Part shown: piece by piece, positions 1-9,080 of the stretch
Numbering within the stretch: the first letter of the stretch is position 1
Layout: the number at the start of each line of letters is the position of its first letter
Assembly (NCBI GenBank): GCA_002433235.1
Contig: DJHS01000103.1
Location: 1 to 43,796 of the forward strand
Direction: 5' to 3'
Source: UBA6614 sp002433235
GTDB lineage: Bacteria; Verrucomicrobiota; Verrucomicrobiia; Limisphaerales; UBA1100
Length of the DNA: 43,796 nucleotides
The notes under the pieces: generated by a model
Told to the model about the DNA's origin: nothing
The model's input: the letters and a program-made list of their open reading frames with translations, nothing else
Database searches by the model: none
Program-made: the position numbers and the translations under genes

Positions 1-545
1 ATGGCGGCGGACATAATCCCGATCGGACCCGCACCGGTCACCAGCACATCCTCGCCCAGCACCGGAAAACTCAAGGCCGAATGCGTCGCGTTGCCAAACG
101 GATCAAAGATTGACGCCACGTCACGGTCGATCTCCGGCTTGTGCACCCACACATTCGTCTGCGGCAGCGCGATGTACTCGGCAAACGCCCCCGGCCGTGT
201 GACACCGATGCCCGCGGTGTCATTGCACAAGTGCCGACGGCCGGCCATGCAGTTGCGGCAATGCCCGCACACCACATGCCCCTCGCCGCTGACAATCTCG
301 CCCACGCTGAAATCCTTTACGTCCGCGCCGATCTCCACAATCTCGCCCACGAACTCGTGTCCCACCACCAACGGCACCGGCACCGTTTTACGCGCCCAAT
401 CGTCCCACTTATAAATGTGCAAATCCGTGCCGCAAATGCCCGTGCGATCAATCTTGATCAAGACATCACGCGGACCCGCCTCCGGCTGCGGCACTTCCTT
501 CAGCGATAATCCCGGCCCTTCCTCACTCTTCACCAATGCTTTCAT
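1..545 (-). CDS. tdh: L-threonine 3-dehydrogenase, zinc-dependent (5' part only)
   Basis: Oxidises L-threonine to 2-amino-3-ketobutyrate with NAD+ in the cytoplasm. The N-terminal ~181 residues are present; the gene runs off the left edge. The catalytic zinc ligands are visible in GICGTD (C38) and VVGHEF (H63, E64), the structural zinc site as CGHCRNCMAGRRHLC, and the start of the Rossmann fold as VTGAGPIGIMSAA. Numbering from the ATG at 545 matches E. coli Tdh as I remember it (C38, H63), so I prefer it to the in-frame ATG at 554. The sequence also has the Tdh-like FDPFGNATH stretch, which argues against a generic alcohol dehydrogenase. It is divergent from the redoxin-like gene at 653, with about 100 bp between them. 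A related polyol dehydrogenase is the main alternative. Confidence 0.9.
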   Translation of the reverse strand, partial: MKALVKSEEGPGLSLKEVPQPEAGPRDVLIKIDRTGICGTDLHIYKWDDWARKTVPVPLVVGHEFVGEIVEIGADVKDFSVGEIVSGEGHVVCGHCRNCMAGRRHLCNDTAGIGVTRPGAFAEYIALPQTNVWVHKPEIDRDVASIFDPFGNATHSALSFPVLGEDVLVTGAGPIGIMSAA

Positions 546-652
546 CGCGGTCATGTAGCGGCAGCATCAACCGCGTAAAACCTTTCGTCACGTCATAATT
601 GAAAATGCAAAGTGGTTGCACGGAGCAGCTCAGGGCGTAGGGTGTCCGCATC

Positions 653-1195
653 ATGAAGGCATACTACATTTGTTTAGGATGGCTGATGGCAGGATTGGCC
701 ATGGCCGAGGATATTCCCTCTGGACCGGAGGTGGGCAAGGCGGCACCGGGACTGGAGGTGAGCGATTTGGCCGGTGCGCACAAGGGCAAGAAAGTGGATT
801 ACGTAAAAGTGCGAAAGGGTGAGCCCACCATTTACGTCCTGCTGGGCGACGATGGCTGGAACCGGCCCACGGCGCGGTACCTACGCATGCTGGACGATTC
901 GATCACCAAGCAGAATGCCGGGGCATACCTTGTAGTGGTTCGGTTGACGGAAGACAAAGAGCGTGCGGCGATGGTGTTGCCTCGCGCACACGCGGCCCTG
1001 CGGCTCACTTCCACGGCCTTCACGCTTTATCCCGGTGCGGCCACCGGACCGGATGACTGGAGCATAAATGACCGCGCATTCGTCACCACCGTGGTTTGCG
1101 TCAAGGGTAAGGTGGCGGCGACTTTTGCGGATCAATCACTCGACGAGGCCCGTGCTCCCGCCATTTTTAATGCGCTCAAAAAAGCAATGAAATGA
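653..1195 (+). CDS. Secreted redoxin-fold protein without active-site cysteines
   Basis: 180 residues with an N-terminal signal peptide (hydrophobic to about residue 18, ending AMA-ED). After it comes a peroxiredoxin-like opening (VGKAAPGLEVSDLAG) and a beta-alpha-beta pattern ending in VCVKGKVAATFADQS, as in thioredoxin-fold proteins. Where AhpC/TlpA proteins carry their cysteine, this one reads GDDGWNRPTARYL, so no thiol chemistry is expected there. The only cysteines are one in the signal peptide and one late in the protein (VVCVKG). The function is unknown; a binding or structural role is inferred. The PQQ-propeller gene follows 45 bp downstream on the same strand. Confident as a gene, less so about the fold. 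Confidence 0.7.
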   Translation: MKAYYICLGWLMAGLAMAEDIPSGPEVGKAAPGLEVSDLAGAHKGKKVDYVKVRKGEPTIYVLLGDDGWNRPTARYLRMLDDSITKQNAGAYLVVVRLTEDKERAAMVLPRAHAALRLTSTAFTLYPGAATGPDDWSINDRAFVTTVVCVKGKVAATFADQSLDEARAPAIFNALKKAMK

Positions 1196-1240
1196 TGCCC
1201 GGCCATTGACCGCGCGACGGCCCCGCAGTAGGTTGCCGTC

Positions 1241-2446
1241 ATGAAGCACATTTTCCTCCCCCTTGGATTGGCTCTGGCCGTGATGGGCGTTGATGTCCGC
1301 GCCGAGGATTGGCCGCGTTGGCGCGGGCCGAACCTGAACGGCATCTCCGGCGAGAAAGGCTGGTCCAGCAACTGGTCCGCGGCCGGGCCGCGTGTGCTTT
1401 GGAAGGCCAACGTGGGGCTGGGAAATTCTTCCTTTGTGGTGGCCTCCGGACGAGCCTACACGCAGGGTAACAAGAACAATCAGGATGTCATCTACTGTTT
1501 TGACGCTGCTTCCGGTCGGGAACTTTGGAAGCACGACTACCCCGAGGACAAGGGCGCGCGGGCCTACCAAGGCGGCACCAATGCCACGCCCACTGTGGAT
1601 GGCCAAGCCGTTTACACGGTCAGCAAATCCGGCCTCGTGCACTGCCTCGATGCTGCCAAGGGCACCGTTTCCTGGAAAGCCAATGTGCTGCAATTGGTTG
1701 GCTCCAAGCCCCCTAGTTGGGGCATTGGCAGTTCACCGCTGGTGCTGGGCAATCTGTTGATTTTAAACGCCGGCCCCAGCGGCGTGGCTCTGGACAAACG
1801 CACGGGCCGTCTGGTGTGGGGCAATCGTGGCTCTGACTTGGCCGGTTATGCCACGCCCACGCCCTACCGCACAGGCAATGCAATTGCGCTGGCGATTTTC
1901 AACCAGAACGGTGCCGTGGGTGTCAATGCCGCCAACGGGCAGGTGCTCTGGAAATATCCGTGGAAAACCCGCTACGACGTCAACGCGGCTGACCTTATTA
2001 TCAGCGGCCAGACACTTTTCCTCTCCTCGGGCTATGGCACGGGGGCGGCCTTGGTGCAGTTTACTGCCAATGGCTTCAAGTCCGTCTGGCAACACAAGGA
2101 TTTGCGGGCGCAATTCAATACACCTGTTCTCATCAACGGCCACCTTTACGGGATCGACGACAACGCTCGCCGCTTCACATTGAAGTGCGTCGAGCTGGCT
2201 ACCGGCCGGGTGAAATGGAAGGGTGACAACATCTCCGCGGTGACGGCCTCTGACGGCAAGCTTATCTGCCAGGGCGAGACCGGCGAATTATTCATCGTTG
2301 CCGCTGATCCCAGCGCCTACAAGAAACTTGCCGAAGCGCGACCCTTCCGAACCGTGTCTTGGGCCACACCCGTGCTGGCCAATGGCCGCATCTATTGCCG
2401 GGGAGGCGACGGCCAAGTGGTTTGCCTTGACGTGACCGGTAAATAG
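1241..2446 (+). CDS. Secreted PQQ-like beta-propeller protein
   Basis: 401 residues with a Sec signal peptide (cleavage near VRA-ED). The mature protein opens with DWPRWRGPNLNGIS, the typical start of PVC-group PQQ-like propellers. Blade repeats follow with the signature [AG]-x-G-x-x-[LV]-W: AASGRELWKHD, AAKGTVSWKAN, KRTGRLVWGNR, AANGQVLWKYP and LATGRVKWKGD. The family includes PQQ dehydrogenases and the BamB scaffold. I see no dehydrogenase catalytic residues or haem motif, so a scaffold or ligand-binding role is more likely than an enzyme. A signal peptide without a lipobox places it in the periplasm. Confidence 0.87.
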   Translation: MKHIFLPLGLALAVMGVDVRAEDWPRWRGPNLNGISGEKGWSSNWSAAGPRVLWKANVGLGNSSFVVASGRAYTQGNKNNQDVIYCFDAASGRELWKHDYPEDKGARAYQGGTNATPTVDGQAVYTVSKSGLVHCLDAAKGTVSWKANVLQLVGSKPPSWGIGSSPLVLGNLLILNAGPSGVALDKRTGRLVWGNRGSDLAGYATPTPYRTGNAIALAIFNQNGAVGVNAANGQVLWKYPWKTRYDVNAADLIISGQTLFLSSGYGTGAALVQFTANGFKSVWQHKDLRAQFNTPVLINGHLYGIDDNARRFTLKCVELATGRVKWKGDNISAVTASDGKLICQGETGELFIVAADPSAYKKLAEARPFRTVSWATPVLANGRIYCRGGDGQVVCLDVTGK

Positions 2447-2501
2447 CCGGGCCTGTCATTCCGGTTGACTTTCCCTTTAGCCTGTCCGAGAGTCGAGACC
2501 T

Positions 2502-4622
2502 GTGGAGCCCAACCAGCCACAGGTACATCCACGGTACCGTTTAATCCAATGGAGTGCGTTTCTCGTAACGGGCGTTTTGCTGTTGGTGGGGTTTGCCCGG
2601 GGTAAATTTCATCCTCTCCAAGGCCAGCTTGCCTTCTGTGCCTTTGGCGTGGCGACAGGGGCGATTCTCGTTCGCATTTGCCATCCGCCAACGCGTGCCC
2701 TCACCCTGCTGGGAGTCGTGTCACTGGCTTGCGTGGCGGGTTCGCAGGTGTTTTATCAAATGTTGGTCTGGTCGGAACCGTGGCGGGTTCAATCCTCCAG
2801 CTTGGGCTGGCGACTTTGGTGGGTTGCGACGGTGATGGCAACCTGTCTGGGTTTGTTGCAGGTGCTTTGGCGGTCCGGCGCGCGCTGGGAATGGAATTCC
2901 GGCAGAACAACTCTGGGCTTCACCTCGGCGCTGGGCGTGCTGTTGGCAGGCTTGGCCTTTCGTCCGCGCCTCATGGGGAGCACGCCGGATTGGTGGAAGG
3001 CCTGCACCGCCCTGGCGGTGCTCGGCACGATTGTGGGTTCCGGGGTAATCATCAGCAGATGGGCACGCGAACATCCGCCCCAACTGCGGCGACTGCCGGC
3101 ATGGCTCAAGATTTCCCTCCAAGCTACGGCTGCGGTCACGATTTTGGCCGGCACTTTTTATTGCGGGCGAATCACCACGCCGCCCGCCAGCCCCTTTGAC
3201 CTGATGCCCTCCCTGCTGAAGGCTCTTCCGCCGCGGGAACTGGACCGGCGCATAGGGGAGGACTTTGGAGCCCTGCAACAATCCGCGCGCCATCTGGATC
3301 AATTGCGTGAGGCGGCGGAAAGCCTGCACGCGAGTGTGGAACAATCCATGACCCGGGGTGGGCGCGGTTTTTACAGCCCTAAAGAGCAGGAGAATATTCG
3401 CAGACTTTTCCTGCATTACCTTGCCGAGCGCGACCAGTTGTTGCGCCTGGCGACCTTTTACATGGGCTACAAAGGAGTGGTTGACAAGACACGGCGCGAG
3501 CGCGCTTACCTAATTGGCTATTGTGCGGCCGCAACGGCGCTGGAGGCCGGGCGTTTTCTGGTGAAGCGTTACCTGGACGATCCCTTGGCGCGCGCCAAGC
3601 TTAACGAACCGGAGGGTGACTGGCTGCGGGCGGGCATGTTCGACCAAGTTTATCACAATGTGACGTCAACATCCCACCTGGATAAATTCGATCAACACGG
3701 CCGCCTGTTTGCCGGGCAGCGCGAGCAATGGGCGAGGGACTCCCTGTTTTCCCCTGAAGATTTTGAATGGCTGGAAAAGCGCATTGAGCGTTGCACCGTC
3801 AACATCAGGACGGAGGAGATAAATCCCACGCGCGCCTTGTTTTCGCGGGTGTTAGCCCGGCTGCAGGAGGATGCCTACAGCCCCATTTACACCGCACAAA
3901 AACTGGTGGCCACCTTTGTAGGAGACACGCGCATTGTGAAGCGCAAGCCGTTTATTGATGAGGCCCTAGCGCGACAAGCCATCCGCGAACACGAGCTGCG
4001 GCCCGGCGACATCATTCTGCAACGGCGCAACTGGTTTTTGTCCAACGCGTTCCTTCCCGGTTTTTGGCCGCATGCCGCCCTGTACATCGGCACTCCCGAG
4101 CAGCTCGCCCAGTTGGGCATTGAGGCTGCCAATGCCGGGACAGGCTGGACGGCCTATCAAACGCCCGCCCGGGGCAACCCCCGCGTGATCATGGAAGCGG
4201 TCAGCAGCGGAGTGGTCTTTTCCTCCGCGGAGTATTCCTTGAGCGCCGACTATGTGGCCGTCCTTCGCCCCCGGTTGTCCTCGGAACAAATCAAGACGGC
4301 CTTGCTGCGCGCATTCAAACATCACGGCAAGCCCTACGATTTTAATTTCGACTTCAGCACCGCTGACACCCTTGTTTGCAGTGAGCTGGTGTATCACGCC
4401 TACGATGGCCTGTTGGATCTCCCGACAGAAACCGTGATGGGAAAAGAAGTGCTTACTCCGCTGGGCATCGCGCGCAAGTTTGCCCACGAGCACGGGCAAC
4501 CCTCGGCGCAACTGGATTTTGTCGTATTTCTGGACACGGCCAAGGGCGCCAAGCGTGCTCATTTCGCCACTGCGGAGGCCTGTCGCCAATCCATTCACCG
4601 CGACAAGGCCTTTAACGAATAG
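2502..4622 (+). CDS. Polytopic membrane protein with C-terminal YiiX-type permuted papain-like peptidase domain
   Basis: 706 residues from a GTG start; no better ATG exists before the first membrane segment. Residues ~14-235 contain about seven hydrophobic segments. A helical, charged region (~245-480) follows. The C-terminal ~200 residues match the YiiX/YaeF NlpC/P60-like permuted papain fold: LRPGDIILQRRNW opens the domain, the catalytic His is in WPHAALYIG (H524) and the Cys in TLVCSELVYHAY (C626), in the permuted His-before-Cys order. Such enzymes act on amide or ester bonds of peptidoglycan or lipids; the substrate here is unknown. The membrane-domain fusion is unusual, since E. coli YiiX is a short exported protein. 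It lies 55 bp after the PQQ gene. Confidence 0.8.
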   Translation: MEPNQPQVHPRYRLIQWSAFLVTGVLLLVGFARGKFHPLQGQLAFCAFGVATGAILVRICHPPTRALTLLGVVSLACVAGSQVFYQMLVWSEPWRVQSSSLGWRLWWVATVMATCLGLLQVLWRSGARWEWNSGRTTLGFTSALGVLLAGLAFRPRLMGSTPDWWKACTALAVLGTIVGSGVIISRWAREHPPQLRRLPAWLKISLQATAAVTILAGTFYCGRITTPPASPFDLMPSLLKALPPRELDRRIGEDFGALQQSARHLDQLREAAESLHASVEQSMTRGGRGFYSPKEQENIRRLFLHYLAERDQLLRLATFYMGYKGVVDKTRRERAYLIGYCAAATALEAGRFLVKRYLDDPLARAKLNEPEGDWLRAGMFDQVYHNVTSTSHLDKFDQHGRLFAGQREQWARDSLFSPEDFEWLEKRIERCTVNIRTEEINPTRALFSRVLARLQEDAYSPIYTAQKLVATFVGDTRIVKRKPFIDEALARQAIREHELRPGDIILQRRNWFLSNAFLPGFWPHAALYIGTPEQLAQLGIEAANAGTGWTAYQTPARGNPRVIMEAVSSGVVFSSAEYSLSADYVAVLRPRLSSEQIKTALLRAFKHHGKPYDFNFDFSTADTLVCSELVYHAYDGLLDLPTETVMGKEVLTPLGIARKFAHEHGQPSAQLDFVVFLDTAKGAKRAHFATAEACRQSIHRDKAFNE

Positions 4623-4666
4623 CCTTTCGCATCGACATTAATTCCTACCTCGTGCAGCATGCTGTC

Positions 4667-5866
4667 ATGCGCAAGTGGTTGATGATGTTGGCGGCCGCCT
4701 TCCATTTCTGGGGATGTTCAAGTGAGGAGAAATCGAATGTGCCACAGAGTGACAAGTTTGGTAATCCCGCCGGTGTTGACCAGACAGGGGATTCTTCGGC
4801 CAAACCGACTGTCGCCAGTCAGGGAACAGGGCAGGCCAAACCGGAGGATCCCGTGCCCGGCAAGTATCCGGGCGCGGAAGAGTTTGCGCGCAGTGTCGCG
4901 GCGGCCGTCATTGCGGACGATTTTAAATCCTATGATGCAACGCTCTTGGCCAACCTGCCGCGGCAGGAACTGGAGCGGCTGAACATGGCCGTGCTCAAGG
5001 CCAATCAGGATTTGTTCAAGGAGCAATTGACGGCAGCGGCCCAAGGCATGAAGCAACTGTCCAAGGAGGACTTGGGGCCGGAAGAAAAACAACTGCTGGA
5101 GATTGCCGACTTGTTTCAGGATGAACCGGAAGCGGCATGGGTTGCGCTGATGGGATTGACCCTTGAGGAACAGGTTCAGCAGGAAGAGGTGCGCAGGAAG
5201 GATTTCAGCGGCGTTCGTGGTGATCTTTGGCAGTCGAAGGTGAATTTAAAAAAGGCGAAGATTGGCGCGGTGGATGTGTCCGGCATTGTTCCGCCCAACA
5301 AGGGGGGCATCAGGATGCCGCACGCACACGGCGAAGTGAGGGTAAGCTTTCTTGTGGATGGCGAACGCGTTAAGGCAGGATTGAGTCTGGAACTGATTGA
5401 GATTCCCCAGCACGGCTGGCGGTTGGCTAATGTGCCGTTTGAAACTTCCGACGATAGCGTCGTGGAGAACGAGCATGACCCGTATGACGACCGATGGTCG
5501 CGCAATCTTGAGTTGTCCCTAGCTCAGGCAAAAAAAACAGGGCGACTGGTGTTTGTGGATTTCACGGGGTCGGACTGGTGCCAGCCGTGCATGAACCTGC
5601 ACGAGAACGTGCTGGTAAAAAAACCGTTTCTGGATTTTGCCAAGGCGCATTTGGAATTGGTGGTATTGGATTCACCCCAGTTTCGGCGCATGCCGGAAGA
5701 TCAGCGGATTTATGTCCGGGGACTGATGTCTAAATACAACGTGCTGGGATTTCCTACGACGATGGTGCTGGACGCGGAAGGGAGGATACTCTTTCGCGAA
5801 AGTGGCTACGGAGGATTGGATGCCGGGGCATACGTGACGCACCTGAAAAAGAAACTGGGTCTCTGA
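4667..5866 (+). CDS. Thioredoxin-domain protein, probable lipoprotein
   Basis: 399 residues from the ATG at 4667. A GTG at 4652 adds only five residues in front of the signal peptide. The N-terminus (MRKWLMMLAAAFHFWGCSS) resembles a lipoprotein signal with Cys17 as the lipidated residue, although FWGC is an imperfect lipobox. A polar linker and an unrecognised ~190-residue helical domain follow (EEFARSVAAAVIADDFKSY onward). The C-terminal ~120 residues are a thioredoxin domain: VFVDFTGSDWCQPCMNLH (C305, C308), cis-proline loop in GFPTTMVLD. This resembles the Thioredoxin_7/DsbD-gamma type, so it probably handles disulfides or cytochrome maturation at the membrane. It is 44 bp after the YiiX-type gene. 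Confidence 0.82.
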   Translation: MRKWLMMLAAAFHFWGCSSEEKSNVPQSDKFGNPAGVDQTGDSSAKPTVASQGTGQAKPEDPVPGKYPGAEEFARSVAAAVIADDFKSYDATLLANLPRQELERLNMAVLKANQDLFKEQLTAAAQGMKQLSKEDLGPEEKQLLEIADLFQDEPEAAWVALMGLTLEEQVQQEEVRRKDFSGVRGDLWQSKVNLKKAKIGAVDVSGIVPPNKGGIRMPHAHGEVRVSFLVDGERVKAGLSLELIEIPQHGWRLANVPFETSDDSVVENEHDPYDDRWSRNLELSLAQAKKTGRLVFVDFTGSDWCQPCMNLHENVLVKKPFLDFAKAHLELVVLDSPQFRRMPEDQRIYVRGLMSKYNVLGFPTTMVLDAEGRILFRESGYGGLDAGAYVTHLKKKLGL

Positions 5867-5915
5867 GAAAGCCGCGGCGTTGCGTCATATGCCCGGAAGA
5901 GCTAGTATCAGGCCC

Positions 5916-6128
5916 ATGCCGATCTACGAGTTTCATTGCGGGAAATGTGGGAAAGACAGTGAATTGCTTGTGCGATCCAAGGACTGGCGCAACGAGCGGT
6001 GCCCGGAGTGTGGATCGGGACGGCTAGAGAAAAAACTTTCGACCTTCGCTGCTGGCGGTCAATCGGAAGAGACGGCTCCTGCCTGCTCAGGCGTGCCCAC
6101 ATCCTGCGGACGATGTGGAACAGCCTGA
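5916..6128 (+). CDS. FmdB-family zinc ribbon protein
   Basis: 70 residues. It starts MPIYEFHCGKCG, the standard opening of FmdB-type putative regulatory proteins, and has a second knuckle CPECGSG, giving a four-cysteine zinc ribbon. That opening decides the start at 5916; an in-frame TTG at 5880 and an ATG at 5889 give non-homologous extensions. The tail is Cys-rich (ACSGVPTSCGRCGTA) and may bind another metal, as in other members. The role of the family is poorly known. It is cytoplasmic and 49 bp downstream of the thioredoxin gene. Confidence 0.82.
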   Translation: MPIYEFHCGKCGKDSELLVRSKDWRNERCPECGSGRLEKKLSTFAAGGQSEETAPACSGVPTSCGRCGTA

Positions 6129-6274
6129 TTTCAGGCCCGCTTTTTCCGTGAATTATTATGGGTTTGAAACGGAATTTTCCGGCTCTTTTCTCTTCCATTT
6201 CTGGCTAAATTTCCCCAGAATTCTCCCTTATTTAATAGAATGCACCCACTTGTATGGGGTCAAACTTTGACGAC

Positions 6275-9055
6275 ATGAAAGCAGCATCATTTTTCTCGAT
6301 GATTTTGGCCACCGGATTTTTGAGCCCGGTGTTGGCCAAGGAAACGTTGCCCACGGCCGAGCAACGGTTTGGGGGGAAGATCCAAAAGTCAGAAATCCCG
6401 AGTTTCCGCAGACACGTTGTGCCGTTGGCCAGCAAGCTGGGGTGTAGTGGGCGCGAGTGCCATGGATCGTTCCAAGGCCGCGGCGGATTCCAGCTCTCTC
6501 TGTTTGGATACGATTTTGCCAAGGATCACAAGGCGATCACCAACGACACGGAAAACCGTATCCGGGTGAACCGCGAGAAGCCCGAGGAGAGCCTTTTCCT
6601 GCAGAAGCCCATGAAGCAGGTGAAGCACAAGGGTGGTGAGATTTATGAGGAAGGCAGCTGGGAGCACAACGTGATGCTCAAGTGGATTCAGGACGGCGCA
6701 AAGTTGGACGTGGAGGAAACCGGTGCCTTCGACCGTCTCGAGGTTTTCCCCAAGGAGTTCGTTGGCGGGAAGGTGGGTGACACGACGCAACTCAAGGTGC
6801 TGGCTTACTGGAAGGACGGTACAGTGGAGGACGTTACCGGCTTTACGCGTTTTGACACCAATGACGAAAGCGTGGCGACGGTGGATGAAATGGGTGAAGT
6901 CAAAATCGTCGGTAAGGGCGATTCGCATGTAGTGGCTTTTTACGACAACGGTGTGTTGCCGCTGCCGGTGATGCTGCCGGTAAGCAACCAGGTGGGCGCC
7001 AAGTATCCGAAGGTCAAGGCCAGCACGCCGATTGACAAAGCAATCGTCACCAAGCTGCAGAAGGTGGGCATCGTGCCCAGCGAGGTTTGCACTGACCAGG
7101 AATTCCTGCGTCGCGTGACACTGGACGTGACGGGCACGCTGCCGACAGCCGAGGAAGTAAAATCCTTCCTCACCAGCAAGGATCCCAAGAAGCGTCAAAA
7201 AAAGGTTGATGAGCTGCTCGGCCGCCCGGCTTATGCCGCATGGTGGAGTACGAAGCTCAATGATTTCCAAGGCAACAGCCCGCAGCAAATTCGCGCGAGC
7301 AACTACCTGCCGCGCCGGGTCAACCTCAGCAGCGACTGGTATAACTGGGTGTATAAGCGTGTGCTTGAGAATCGGCCATACGATGAGATCGTGGAAGGCA
7401 TCGTGCTGGCCTCGGGGCGCTCCAAGCCGGAGCAGTCGTACATCGATTACGCCAAGGAAATGGCACAATATCACCGCGAAAAGAACCCCAAGGATTTTGC
7501 TGAGCGCAAGGACATGCCGTGGTTTTGGGCCCGGCGCAATGTGCGGCAGCCTGAGGAAAAAGCCATGGCCTTCGCCTACAGCTTCCTCGGCGTGCGCATC
7601 CAATGCGCCCAATGCCACAAGCATCCGTTTGACCAGTGGACCCAGCAGGATTTCAACTCGTTCAAGGCATTCTTCGAGCGAATCACCATGGGCAGCCAAA
7701 ACTTGGCGCAGGACAAGGGTCAAAGTTACCGCGACCTCACCAACAAACTGCGCGATATGGCCAACTACAATCCCAAGGATCCGAGGCAAAACCTCAACCG
7801 CTTGCTTCGGCCGATCGTGGAGAAACGCGTGGAAAACGGTGAGCCGGTTCCGTGGCAGGAGGTTTACATTCGCGAAGATCGCCGGCGCCGCTACACCCCC
7901 GAGCAGATTGAGCGCATCAAGAAACGCAACCCCAACTTCAACACTCGAGTGATTACTCCCAAGGTGCTCGGTGGCGACACCATGGACGTGAAATATCCCG
8001 ACCCGCGCACGCCGCTGATGGCTTGGTTGCGCGCAAGGGAAAATCCCTACTTTGCCCGTGCCTTCGTCAACCGCGTGTGGGCGCATTACTTTAACCGTGG
8101 CCTTGTGGAGCCGGCTGATGACTTGAATCTCGCCAATCCGCCAACCAACTCAGCGGTGATGGAACATTTGGCAAAAGGCTTTGTGGCCAGCGGTTACGAC
8201 ATGAAGTGGGTACACCGCGAGATATTAAACTCGGACACTTACCAGCGTTCTTGGCGCATCAACGCCACCAACGAGCATGACGAAAAGAACTTCAGCCGCT
8301 ACGTCATCCGTCGCTTGCCCGCCGAGGTTGCTGCTGATGCCATTCGCTTGGCCACCGGCTCTAGCGAGCGCGTGGAGGAATTTGCCAGCAACATGGACAA
8401 TCGCATGATTGGCAACAGCAGCATCGGCAATTACCGCGGCCGCTCCTCCTCCTACATGCTTGGCATCTTTGGCAAGCCGCAGCGCGAGAATAATTGCGAC
8501 TGTGAACGCACCGTGGATCCCACACTGTTGCAGACGCTCTACACGCGGAACGATCCCGAGATGCTCACGCAGCTTTCCGCCCGGGGCGGCTGGCTGGACG
8601 AGCTGCGCCGGGAGCACAAGATTCCCTCCGCCAGCGACAACGCGCGCCAAATCCAGCGGTATCGGGTCAATCTACAGTCCACCCGCAAGCGCCTGGCCCA
8701 ACTGCAGGGCACCCTGCCCAAGAAGCCTGCGGCGGGTGACGATAAGGCGTTAAAGGTTTACGAGGCCAAGATGACCTCTTACCGTAAGCAAAAGGAGAAG
8801 CTCGACAATGTCGCCCGCTTTTACACAAAGAAGCTGGCCGAGTTGCAGCCGAAACCCGGGGCCGTCAAGGAACTGCCCAAGAACGCGGAGGATCTCATTG
8901 TGGAGACCTTCCTGCGCACCGTGAGCCGTTATCCCACGCAAAAAGAAATGGAGATGGCCCGCGATGACATGAGTAAGGCGGCCAATGTCGTCGAAGGCGT
9001 GCAGGAGCTCCTGCTGGCCCTGCTCAACACCAAGGAATTCATGGTCAACCACTAA
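6275..9055 (+). CDS. PSD1 protein: CX4CH module, Ig-like domain, DUF1549 and DUF1553
   Basis: 926 residues from the ATG at 6275, which gives a clean signal peptide ending PVLA-KE; an ATG at 6254 adds seven polar residues. Order: a haem-like module with GCSGRECHGS (C57, C62, H63; CX4CH rather than CXXCH), a bacterial Ig-like (Big2) domain at ~145-235 (KVGDTTQLKVLAYWKDGT; ESVATVDEMGEVKIVGKG), DUF1549 at ~260-460 with CAQCHKHPFDQW (canonical CXXCH), and DUF1553 from ~575 (ARAFVNRVWAHYFNRG). DUF1553 is interrupted near 780-860 by a lysine-rich coiled coil. The family is exported and c-haem linked; its biochemical role is not established. The DUF1501 partner follows 25 bp downstream. Confidence 0.9.
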   Translation: MKAASFFSMILATGFLSPVLAKETLPTAEQRFGGKIQKSEIPSFRRHVVPLASKLGCSGRECHGSFQGRGGFQLSLFGYDFAKDHKAITNDTENRIRVNREKPEESLFLQKPMKQVKHKGGEIYEEGSWEHNVMLKWIQDGAKLDVEETGAFDRLEVFPKEFVGGKVGDTTQLKVLAYWKDGTVEDVTGFTRFDTNDESVATVDEMGEVKIVGKGDSHVVAFYDNGVLPLPVMLPVSNQVGAKYPKVKASTPIDKAIVTKLQKVGIVPSEVCTDQEFLRRVTLDVTGTLPTAEEVKSFLTSKDPKKRQKKVDELLGRPAYAAWWSTKLNDFQGNSPQQIRASNYLPRRVNLSSDWYNWVYKRVLENRPYDEIVEGIVLASGRSKPEQSYIDYAKEMAQYHREKNPKDFAERKDMPWFWARRNVRQPEEKAMAFAYSFLGVRIQCAQCHKHPFDQWTQQDFNSFKAFFERITMGSQNLAQDKGQSYRDLTNKLRDMANYNPKDPRQNLNRLLRPIVEKRVENGEPVPWQEVYIREDRRRRYTPEQIERIKKRNPNFNTRVITPKVLGGDTMDVKYPDPRTPLMAWLRARENPYFARAFVNRVWAHYFNRGLVEPADDLNLANPPTNSAVMEHLAKGFVASGYDMKWVHREILNSDTYQRSWRINATNEHDEKNFSRYVIRRLPAEVAADAIRLATGSSERVEEFASNMDNRMIGNSSIGNYRGRSSSYMLGIFGKPQRENNCDCERTVDPTLLQTLYTRNDPEMLTQLSARGGWLDELRREHKIPSASDNARQIQRYRVNLQSTRKRLAQLQGTLPKKPAAGDDKALKVYEAKMTSYRKQKEKLDNVARFYTKKLAELQPKPGAVKELPKNAEDLIVETFLRTVSRYPTQKEMEMARDDMSKAANVVEGVQELLLALLNTKEFMVNH

Positions 9056-9080
9056 CCCTAACCCTTTAACCAAAAAATCA

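Noticed and set aside
6389..8086. A 565-codon minus-strand frame
   Set aside because: Antisense of the PSD1 gene, no domain and no sensible start.
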